Source: Parvibaculum sp964560165
Lineage (GTDB): Bacteria; Pseudomonadota; Alphaproteobacteria; Parvibaculales; Parvibaculaceae
DNA length: 12,709 nt
NCBI GenBank assembly: GCA_964560165.1
Contig: CAZLLB010000078.1
Coordinates: 1-12,709 of the forward strand
Direction: 5' to 3'
In this document: positions 1-5,348 of the stretch, in pieces
Position numbering within the stretch: position 1 is the stretch's first letter
Layout: every line of letters begins with the position of its first letter
Notes under the pieces: model-generated
Told to the model about the DNA's origin: nothing
Seen by the model: only the letters and a program-made list of their open reading frames with translations
The model's database searches: none
Position numbers and translations under genes: made by a program

Positions 1-251
1 TCCCGCCTGGAGGCAGTCCGATGGGGACTGGCGAGCAATGTAGCGCCATATCCTTACCTGTTATTTAATAAGTTTATTAACATTCAAACACTCACGCAGT
101 CGTTCAATGTATTCGGTAAGTATTGGATTTATTATTTTGTTCGATTTTGAACTCTTCAACGCGACGCCAAGTTGGCTTTGCTTAAAGCAAAGCAACGAGA
201 CGCGGAACATCGTTACTCAAAGGTTAATTGGGGATAGTGAGCACACGCAGC
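1..251. other. Edge region, AT-rich, no convincing complete gene
   Basis: The first 43 bases are open in frame 2 and end in TAG (…W-R-A-M-stop) with GC-rich third positions. This could be the tail of a rightward gene that starts outside the window, but 13 codons cannot prove it. A 6-bp hairpin (14-19 with 25-30) lies in the same stretch. From about 60 to 160 the sequence is clearly more AT-rich than the rest of the window. It holds TTAA at 65-68 and TTAAC at 77-81, spaced 8 nt, which resembles a CtrA box (TTAA-N7-TTAAC) but is one base too long. A 63-codon rightward ORF from 107 runs into the regulator gene on the other strand and looks spurious. Confidence 0.35.
175..193. promoter_or_regulatory. 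19-nt perfect palindrome
   Basis: Nine bases and their exact reverse complement flank a single central A (gctttgctt-a-aagcaaagc). The element sits in the AT-rich stretch 59 bp beyond the stop codon of the Crp-like gene. As RNA it could form an 8-bp stem with a 3-nt loop, but no T-run follows on either strand, so it is not a standard intrinsic terminator. The symmetry would suit a dimeric DNA-binding protein such as the adjacent regulator. That link is inference only. Confidence 0.3.
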
Positions 252-1013
252 TCAAATGGGTGCGCAGAGACGCCTCAGCGCGGCCTCGTCGCCGATGAGA
301 AGGCCGGGATATTCACGCTCGGCAAAGCCGAGACGGACAAGCTCGGCGATGGCGCCGGCGACGACTTCCTCGGTGGTCGATAGACGATCGGCCAGCTCGC
401 GATGGCGTGGCAGACGGGCGATGAAGAGGCCGGGCTTCAGATCGCCGCTTGCGGCACGCGGCTCGGCAAGCGCCAGCAATTCGCCATAGATGCGCTGGGT
501 GCCGGTGGCGCCCGGCATTTCTTCGCTGACGCCGCCGCCAACCGCCTCACGCGCGCGCAGCAGCGTTGCGTATTGACATAGCAGCGCGCGAGAGACGGAT
601 TCCTCGCGGCCCAGAAGCTCGACGAAAGCGCGCTCAGGCAGGACGGCGACCACGCCGTCTTCGCGGGCAATAGCGGTGAGGTCGGTGTCGTTGACGCCGA
701 AGAGCGACATCTCGCCGAACTGACCGCCCGCCTCGATGTCGGTATAGGCGATGCGGCCGCTCGGACCCGAGGGCCGCGCCAGACGCACCGAGCCGCGCAC
801 GATGAGCATGACTTCGCCAGCCGTGCCCTGCCCCGCCGAGACGATGACATCGCCACGGACAAAGCGGGACCAGCGGCACTCGGCCGCCAGCAGCGCGACC
901 TCCTTGGGGGCGAGATCGAAGAAGATGCGGATGCCACGAAGCCCGCCGGCCTTGTCTTGCGCGGATTGCTGTTGCCGGTCGGTCCCGAACATATCGCCCC
1001 TTGTGCCTTGCAT
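252..1013 (-). CDS. Crp/Fnr-family transcriptional regulator
   Basis: This is a 253-residue protein with the two-domain Crp/Fnr layout. A cyclic-nucleotide-binding beta-roll spans about residues 29-125 and includes the conserved turn F99-G-E-M-S-L104. A dimerisation helix follows (about 128-155). A C-terminal winged helix-turn-helix lies at about 172-245, with the recognition region R204-H-R-E-L-A-D-R-L-S. By hand alignment to E. coli CRP, the cAMP contacts Arg82 and Ser83 correspond to Asp111 and Leu112. cAMP binding in the usual mode is therefore unlikely, and no Fnr-type cysteine cluster is present. The ligand is unknown. An internal ATG at 992 (residue 8) has a better Shine-Dalgarno match (AAGGGG, 4 nt away) and may be the true start. 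The gene is divergent from the pilus N-domain gene, with 147 bp between them, so it may regulate that gene or the Tad-like set beyond it. The family call is firm; the targets are inferred. Confidence 0.9.
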   Translation of the reverse strand: MQGTRGDMFGTDRQQQSAQDKAGGLRGIRIFFDLAPKEVALLAAECRWSRFVRGDVIVSAGQGTAGEVMLIVRGSVRLARPSGPSGRIAYTDIEAGGQFGEMSLFGVNDTDLTAIAREDGVVAVLPERAFVELLGREESVSRALLCQYATLLRAREAVGGGVSEEMPGATGTQRIYGELLALAEPRAASGDLKPGLFIARLPRHRELADRLSTTEEVVAGAIAELVRLGFAEREYPGLLIGDEAALRRLCAPI

Positions 1014-1121
1014 CGGCCTTGTATGAGCTAAGGGTAGGTGCGGGCTCCTTAAGCACTGGTAAAACCGGTACGGTCAACAAATCGTTCACTCATTGCCGCT
1101 AAGGTTTGCACAACGGATGAG

Positions 1122-1136
1122 GCGGCCACTGGCCGC
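1122..1136. promoter_or_regulatory. 15-nt dyad upstream of the pilus N-domain gene
   Basis: GCGGCCA and TGGCCGC flank one central base, a perfect 7-bp dyad ending 24 bp before the ATG at 1161. It lies between the divergent regulator and the pilus N-domain gene. It could be an operator, or a hairpin in the 5' leader. The surroundings are GC-rich, so a chance origin is possible. Confidence 0.25.
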
Positions 1137-1160
1137 GCGCCTGAAGAGATAGGCCAGAAG

Positions 1161-1706
1161 ATGACCGCATATCGCACAGACCCGACCCGCAATCGCCGCG
1201 CCGCGCGCACTCTGGGCCGCGCCGCGCTTGCCATTGCCGCCGCTGGAATTTTTTCCGTGCAGGCGCAGGCGGCGGGATTTCTCGTCGAGATCAATCAGCA
1301 GAAGGCGCTGCATCTGGCAGCGCCCGCAACGGCGGTGATGGTGGGCAACCCGGCGATCGCCGATGTGACAGTGCTTGGGCCGCAACTGATCTATGTGCTC
1401 GGGCGCTCCTACGGCTCGACCAACCTCGTGGCGCTCGATGCGCATGGCAAGCAGATCACCGAGCTTCATGTCAGCGTGACATCGCCCTCAAGCTCGACGG
1501 TGACGCTGACGCGCGGTTCGGGCCAGCTCACTTATAATTGCACGCCACGTTGCGAACGCACCGTGGCGCAGGGCGATAGCAGCGCCGATTTTGAAGCGAC
1601 CGTCAAGCAGACGGGCAGCGCGGCGTCGCTGGCTTCGGGCACGGCGACGGGCGGCGAGGCACAGTCAGTGGTGGGCATTGGCCCCTCGGCTGATCCCAAG
1701 CAGTAA
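1161..1706 (+). CDS. Secreted stand-alone pilus/secretin N-domain protein
   Basis: This 181-residue protein begins with a basic N-terminus (to about residue 20) and a hydrophobic Ala-rich stretch (about 21-33). An A-Q-A signal-peptidase site follows near residue 36, so it is predicted to be exported. Residues about 38-108 match the N-terminal domain of CpaC/RcpA-type secretins (T2SS-T3SS pilus N family). Key signatures are V61-G-N-P-A-I-A-D-V-T, then Y78-V-L-G-R and G85-S-T-N-L. No secretin pore domain follows. The last 70 residues are Ser/Thr/Gly/Ala-rich with a Cys127-x3-Cys131 pair and look disordered. In this family the domain belongs to Tad/Flp pilus assembly in the periplasm, so a free copy could act as a secretin adaptor or modulator. 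It sits head-to-head with the Crp-like gene and converges on the TadG-like gene. Domain call is strong; role is inferred. Confidence 0.85.
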   Translation: MTAYRTDPTRNRRAARTLGRAALAIAAAGIFSVQAQAAGFLVEINQQKALHLAAPATAVMVGNPAIADVTVLGPQLIYVLGRSYGSTNLVALDAHGKQITELHVSVTSPSSSTVTLTRGSGQLTYNCTPRCERTVAQGDSSADFEATVKQTGSAASLASGTATGGEAQSVVGIGPSADPKQ

Positions 1707-1747
1707 GCCGCCTTTTCGACACCCCTCCCCTGAACGGATAGCCGCGC

Positions 1748-1776
1748 CTCGCTTGTTGCCCTGCCGGGCACGCGAG
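1748..1776. terminator. Possible hairpin between convergent genes
   Basis: An outer 5-bp stem (ctcgc with gcgag) encloses a 4-bp stem (gccc-tgcc-gggc) in the 154-bp gap where the pilus N-domain gene and the TadG-like gene converge. There is no T-run on either side. The position suits a bidirectional stop, but the sequence support is weak. I see no gene in the gap. Confidence 0.2.
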
Positions 1777-1860
1777 CGTGATGATCCTCATGGAGTGGGC
1801 CGCAGCATCTCGTCATTTAACAAAACTGGCGCGTTCCGTTTACCCGACGCGGCGCTCTGC

Positions 1861-3222
1861 TTACTGGCTGATGCGCAGGTTTGAAAGCGCTTGGGCGATC
1901 GACTGGAAGACCGAGGTGAGCTGATTGGCCGCCGTGACGCTGTAATACATGGACGGGTTGGTCGCGCAATTGCGCAGCAGGGTGGCGTTGCCGTCCATCA
2001 CGCGGATCGTATAAATAAGGATGCCTGCATTCTTAATCGCGGTGCAGACCGCCTCCGTCCGGTCATCGACGTCGGCACAATTGGCCGTACCGTCGCAGGT
2101 TCCGATCTTGTTGCGGTTGAAGGTGCCCATGCCGTCGGTCAGAAAAACCACCACCTTGTCGAGTTTCTGTGTGTCGACGGGTGCAGCGACGGATAGCGTC
2201 GCGCCTTGCGTCAACATCTGCCAGCCCCAGACAAGCCCTATCGTCGTATTGGTGCCGCCACCTGATTTCAGATTGGTGATTGCATTCGTAAGCGCGGTCC
2301 AATCGGTCGAGAGCGGCTTGATAGGACTTGTGGCGCAGGAAGAACTGAAGATGTTGGGTGATGAGGTATTGGCAAATGTGTCGCCATCTGCGGGATAGAG
2401 CGTTGCGGCATTGCTTGTCGTGGGCAGCGAGACTGAGATGTCATAGCTCTGGTCGCGATCTATCACGCAACCGCTCCAGTTGGTCTTAGGCGCCGTGGCG
2501 GAGGCGGTCTTGGAACAGTTCGTGCCCCCGCCCTTTCCGGACGTGGTCACGCAAGCAGCGGTCGTCGGCGCATAGGTCCATTTGAGCCATGTCTCGTTTT
2601 TATAGGTCGAGCCGACATTGACGACAGTGGTGAAAGGAACGATGGCGATCTTCACGTCGCCAGGGTTGATGGCCGCCGCCGAAACCGTAGTGATCAGATC
2701 CTTGGCCGCCGTCTTCATCGTCGAGAATTTATTGTTCGCGTCCATCGAGCCCGTGGTGTCGAGCACCAGCACGACTTCGAGCTTCTTGCCCATGCGTGTG
2801 ATCTGGGAGTTGGCCGTGATGTTGAGATTGTTGATGCCGACGATACCCATGAGCGATGTGGGCATGGCCGCGCTGACCGAAAGATTGACCACATTGCCGC
2901 TGGCCGAGACGCTCAACGTGCCGGGGACGCCGATCTTGGTGGCGGGATAATTGGCGTTGAAAAAACTCTGCGCCATCGTCTGGATTTGCGCTGTCGTCAT
3001 GCCGGTCGTGCCGCCGACGGCAAGGCCCGCGGCATCGAGCGCGCGGGTGAGGCGCTGCTTGACCACATAGGCTTTGGATATATCCACGGCGGCGCCGATG
3101 GCGATGAGGATCGGGACAAGCGCGATCGCGAAAATCACCGCATAGCTGCCGCGACGATCGACGCGCCAGCGACGGAGAAAACCACCGAACCGCTTCGCCT
3201 TGTCATTAACCATGTTCGCCAT
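1861..3222 (-). CDS. TadG-like membrane-anchored VWA-domain pilus protein
   Basis: This is a 453-residue protein. An N-terminal TadE/TadG-type segment (G25-S-Y-A-V-I-F, then a hydrophobic helix to about residue 47) lacks the Glu5 of processed prepilins. It is therefore more likely a permanent anchor, as is usual for TadG. Residues about 148-440 form a von Willebrand factor A domain. The metal-site residues are visible: D155-T-T-G-S159, T324 in a G-G-G-T loop, and D363 in L-T-D-G. A long insert (about 205-310) precedes the second motif. Eight cysteines (224, 236, 252, 296, 376, 382, 393, 419) suggest disulfides in the periplasm or on the surface. I chose the ATG at 3222 because AAGGGCG lies just upstream; a start at 3270 would add 16 residues with no visible Shine-Dalgarno. 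Known TadG proteins act in Tad pilus assembly, and VWA domains can bind adhesion targets. It is divergent from the two TadE-like genes. Confidence 0.88.
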   Translation of the reverse strand: MANMVNDKAKRFGGFLRRWRVDRRGSYAVIFAIALVPILIAIGAAVDISKAYVVKQRLTRALDAAGLAVGGTTGMTTAQIQTMAQSFFNANYPATKIGVPGTLSVSASGNVVNLSVSAAMPTSLMGIVGINNLNITANSQITRMGKKLEVVLVLDTTGSMDANNKFSTMKTAAKDLITTVSAAAINPGDVKIAIVPFTTVVNVGSTYKNETWLKWTYAPTTAACVTTSGKGGGTNCSKTASATAPKTNWSGCVIDRDQSYDISVSLPTTSNAATLYPADGDTFANTSSPNIFSSSCATSPIKPLSTDWTALTNAITNLKSGGGTNTTIGLVWGWQMLTQGATLSVAAPVDTQKLDKVVVFLTDGMGTFNRNKIGTCDGTANCADVDDRTEAVCTAIKNAGILIYTIRVMDGNATLLRNCATNPSMYYSVTAANQLTSVFQSIAQALSNLRISQ

Positions 3223-3332
3223 GAAACGCCCTTGAGATCGCAACCCATTACGACGACCGGAGCCGATCATGCCGCCGCCGCAGTTAACGAGCCGTCAATG
3301 CAACGGGTGCAGGATCGGGCCTCCGATGTTGT
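3223..3332. promoter_or_regulatory. Shared divergent control region of tadG-like and tadE-like genes
   Basis: These 110 bp separate the leftward TadG-like start from the rightward TadE-like start, so both promoters must lie here or just inside the genes. No convincing -35/-10 pair is visible on either strand. A TTAACCAT octamer, resembling a CtrA half-site, occurs at 3206-3213 inside the first codons of the TadG-like gene. One half-site could be chance. Confidence 0.35.
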
Positions 3333-3887
3333 GTGAGCACCACGATGACGTTTCGCTTTCCCTCGCCAAGGTTCATCAAACGACGCTTCGCGCGCGACGC
3401 GGGCGGCAGCGTTGCGATTGAATTCGCGCTGACGGCCATTCCCTTTTTCGTTCTGCTCTTTGCCATTTTTGAAGCGGGCATGGTGTTCTTTGCCACCTCG
3501 ACGCTGGAACAGGCGCTGCACGAGGCGGCGCGCACCATCCGCACCGGACAAGCCCAGACGGCGGGCAGAACACCGGCGCAAATGAAGGCGACGATCTGTA
3601 GCGAGGTGGCGCTGCTGTCGGATTGCACGACCAAGCTGCAACTCGACGTGCGCGTCTTTTCGAGCTTCTCCGGCGTCAGCAATCCACCCGTCACCGATAG
3701 CAGCGGCAAGGTCGATCCGACGAAGCTCGCCTTCAACATGGGTTCGGCGGGCGACATCGTGCTGATCCGCGCGTTCTATATCTGGAACATCATGAGCCCC
3801 TTCACCACGGGGCTTTCAAACAACAGTGCCGGCACGAGGCTTTTGCAATCAAGCGTTGCGTTTCGCAACGAGCCTTTCACCTCATAG
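3333..3887 (+). CDS. TadE-like pseudopilin
   Basis: This 184-residue protein starts with GTG. An in-frame ATG at 3345 would give 180 residues, and neither start has a clear Shine-Dalgarno. A basic leader (residues 6-22) precedes G25-S-V-A-I-E30-F, which is the prepilin-like pattern of cleavage after Gly with Glu at +5. A hydrophobic helix runs to about residue 55. This is the hallmark of TadE pseudopilins, which TadV/CpaA-type peptidases process at the inner membrane. The rest is a periplasmic domain of moderate length with Cys89 and Cys98, possibly one disulfide. It is followed after 16 bp by a second TadE-like gene and is probably cotranscribed with it. The family is clear from the N-terminal segment. 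The C-terminal domain is not individually recognised. Confidence 0.85.
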   Translation: MSTTMTFRFPSPRFIKRRFARDAGGSVAIEFALTAIPFFVLLFAIFEAGMVFFATSTLEQALHEAARTIRTGQAQTAGRTPAQMKATICSEVALLSDCTTKLQLDVRVFSSFSGVSNPPVTDSSGKVDPTKLAFNMGSAGDIVLIRAFYIWNIMSPFTTGLSNNSAGTRLLQSSVAFRNEPFTS

Positions 3888-3903
3888 AGGCCTTGATCGA
3901 TCC

Positions 3904-4485
3904 ATGACCGCAATAGTATCGAGATTTGGCCGTATCGCCGTGCAAAAGGATCGCACGTTTGTTGCCGTCTTCGCGGGCAATACGCGCGGCATGGTGGCGG
4001 TTGAATTCGCATTGATCATTCCACTGATGATCATGATTTATTTCGGTACCGTGGAAACCACCAATGCGATGACGGCGTCGCGGCGCGTGACCAATGTGGC
4101 GCAGACGGCGGCCGATCTCACGGCACAGGCGGCTGCCGTCAGCACATCCGACGTCAACGATATTTTCGCGGCGAGCACGGCGATCCTGACACCCTTTCCG
4201 ACCAGCGCCATCAAGATCACGATCACCAGCGTCGTCGCCAGTTCGAGCAACGTCACGACGGTCGGGTGGAGCAAGGCCTATGGCACGGGCGCAACCGCGC
4301 TGGTGGCGGGCAAGGCGGTGGCGCTGCCAGCCGGTCTGACGGTCGCCAATTCCAGCGTCATCATGGTGACGGTCGCCTATACCTATACATCGCCGATTGC
4401 GACCTTCATCACCGGCCCGATCGTGATGACGGAAACCGCCTACCTGAAGCCCCGGCGTTCGGTGTCGGTGGCTTTTTCGTCCTGA
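3904..4485 (+). CDS. Second TadE-like pseudopilin
   Basis: This is a 193-residue protein. Its N-terminal leader of 29 residues ends in G29, followed by M-V-A-V-E34-F and a hydrophobic helix to about residue 50. That is the same prepilin-like cleavage pattern (Glu at +5) as its upstream neighbour. The remainder is rich in Ala, Thr, Val and Ser and lacks cysteine, as expected of a periplasmic or fibre-facing pseudopilin domain. The ATG at 3904 is preferred because an upstream extension to 3826 would overlap the previous gene and encodes unrelated-looking sequence. The Shine-Dalgarno is weak, and translational coupling across the 16-bp gap is possible. In Tad systems paired pseudopilins (TadE, TadF) are both required for assembly, so this one may occupy the TadF role. 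That assignment is inference. Confidence 0.83.
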   Translation: MTAIVSRFGRIAVQKDRTFVAVFAGNTRGMVAVEFALIIPLMIMIYFGTVETTNAMTASRRVTNVAQTAADLTAQAAAVSTSDVNDIFAASTAILTPFPTSAIKITITSVVASSSNVTTVGWSKAYGTGATALVAGKAVALPAGLTVANSSVIMVTVAYTYTSPIATFITGPIVMTETAYLKPRRSVSVAFSS

Positions 4486-4695
4486 GCGGTCCGACGAAAG
4501 CCGCATTAACCACGTTTCAAAATCCGCTGTAGCAAAACTGCCGCTATGGTGGGGCTGCGCATGGCGCGCATGATCTGAAGGCGTTTTTTAAAAAGCCTGT
4601 GAGCACTGGCGCGGCGGGACGCGATTGCGCACCGCGCCGGAGAGCGGCGCGTGGCGTCAGCACCTAACACATTGAGGAAGCTCGGGATTCCGCTG
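4486..4695. other. Intergenic gap between tadE-like gene and tRNA-Ser
   Basis: I see no convincing gene in these 210 bp. On the minus strand there is a 21-codon ATG ORF (from 4572) without a good ribosome site. The gap holds several self-complementary stretches: ggcgcgg (4608-4614) with ccgcgcc (4632-4638); an alternative pairing of 4634-4638 with 4646-4650; and an A/T-rich near-palindrome at 4579-4598 (aggc, T-run, A-run, gcct). The last could end transcription rightward from the tadE pair or leftward from the tRNA, but its GC stem is only 4 bp. A small structured RNA downstream of the tRNA cannot be excluded. Confidence 0.3.
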
Positions 4696-4785
4696 TGGCG
4701 GAGGGAGTGGGATTCGAACCCACGTTACGGTTTCCCGTAAACACGCTTTCCAAGCGTGCGCCTTCAGCCACTCGGCCACCCCTCC
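4696..4785 (-). tRNA. tRNA-Ser (anticodon GGA)
   Basis: The minus strand folds as a class II tRNA. A 7-bp acceptor stem (GGAGGGG with TCCCTCC, one G-U pair) is followed by discriminator G and an encoded CCA at 4696-4698. The anticodon loop TTGGAAA gives anticodon GGA at 4749-4751, on a 5-bp stem (CACGC/GCGTG). The long variable arm (TTACGG, GAAA loop, CCGTAA) is typical of serine tRNAs. The T-arm reads GTGGG-TTCGAAT-CCCAC. It reads UCC and UCU codons. It is a single gene, with its own promoter about 35 bp upstream. Confidence 0.97.
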
Positions 4786-4818
4786 TGAATCGGCGGCCTG
4801 AGCCACCGATCGCGGCGC

Positions 4819-4846
4819 ACTATACAAGACCAAGTTACTGAATCAA
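4819..4846 (-). promoter_or_regulatory. Sigma-70 type promoter of tRNA-Ser
   Basis: On the minus strand TTGATT (4841-4846) and TATAGT (4819-4824) are separated by 16 bp. These match TTGACA at 4 of 6 and TATAAT at 5 of 6 positions. Transcription would start near 4812, leaving a leader of about 27 nt before the mature tRNA 5' end at 4785. Position and quality both fit the tRNA gene. Confidence 0.65.
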
Positions 4847-4979
4847 TTAGCGATGCCAAAGGTTTTGGAGGGTTTTTGCTTACCCTCCTCCCAATGAGTG
4901 TGCTTGTTTGGGACAATCGTTGCGGCTACGGTTCCAGCGCTTGGTTTACCGTTTCGCATGGGGCTGGGGGGCTCTTGTC

Positions 4980-5270
4980 ATGTTTTTGTTCCGACTGATT
5001 GGACTGTTGCTGATTACGCTGGCTTTGATGGCGCTGGGCGCGGATGCGCTGCGCTCGCTGGAAGCCGGCTCACTGCAAATCCGTTCGCTCGCTTCGGTCT
5101 GGGCGCCGGTCCATCAGGCGTCGCTCGACGGCTTGACGGGCTGGGTGGCGGCGACCGTGCCTGCCGCCAGCAGCCCGCTGGCGATGGTGCTGGGCTATCC
5201 GGCCTGGGCGGTCCTTGGGGTGATCGGCATTCTGATCGCTGCGATCGTCCGCCTCGCGAGCCGCCGCTAG
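4980..5270 (+). CDS. Small two-helix membrane protein
   Basis: This is a 96-residue protein with an N-terminal hydrophobic helix (about 3-22), a polar middle (R25-S-L-E-A-G-S-L, then W41) and a C-terminal helix (about 68-90, with Y73-P-A-W-A-V-L-G). It ends in basic residues. The pattern resembles small conserved membrane proteins of alphaproteobacteria with an 'RSxAAGxL ... PxWAVxG' layout, some of which have been loosely labelled PetM-like. I do not trust that label and assign no function. The ATG at 4980 is preferred, with a G6 run 8 nt upstream as a possible ribosome site. A TTG start at 4908 would give 120 residues and a less typical N-terminus. It is divergent from tRNA-Ser and convergent with lepA. 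Confidence 0.7.
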   Translation: MFLFRLIGLLLITLALMALGADALRSLEAGSLQIRSLASVWAPVHQASLDGLTGWVAATVPAASSPLAMVLGYPAWAVLGVIGILIAAIVRLASRR

Positions 5271-5294
5271 GCTCTCATCCGGCTGAATAAGAAT

Positions 5295-5323
5295 TGGCCG
5301 CTCGGGTAATGCCAGAGCGGCCA
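5295..5323. terminator. Bidirectional terminator-like hairpin
   Basis: A perfect 9-bp stem (5295-5303 with 5315-5323, core ggccgctc/gagcggcc) with an 11-nt loop lies between the convergent 3' ends of the small membrane protein gene (stop at 5270) and lepA (stop at 5349). Short T-rich tails follow on both strands (ttt rightward, AATTCTTATT leftward). The location is ideal for terminating both genes. The tails are weaker than in a textbook intrinsic terminator. Confidence 0.55.
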
Positions 5324-5348
5324 TTTCGTGTTCGAGCGAGAGCTGATG

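Noticed and set aside
107..298. 63-codon rightward ORF at the left edge
   Set aside because: It has no ribosome site, changes from AT-rich to GC-rich composition midway and overlaps the 3' end of the Crp-like gene.
1041..1078. Possible leftward promoter for the Crp-like gene starting from TTGACC
   Set aside because: No acceptable -10 lies 16-18 bp away on the minus strand; the best hexamer matches TATAAT at only two positions.
3206..3213. CtrA-like TTAACCAT half-site at the start of the TadG-like gene
   Set aside because: Only one half of the box is present and it falls in coding sequence. Kept as a note in the control-region entry, not as a site.
4508..4572. 21-codon leftward ORF below tRNA-Ser
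   Set aside because: It is too short, lacks a clear ribosome site and lies in a stretch with strong self-complementarity; nothing supports translation.
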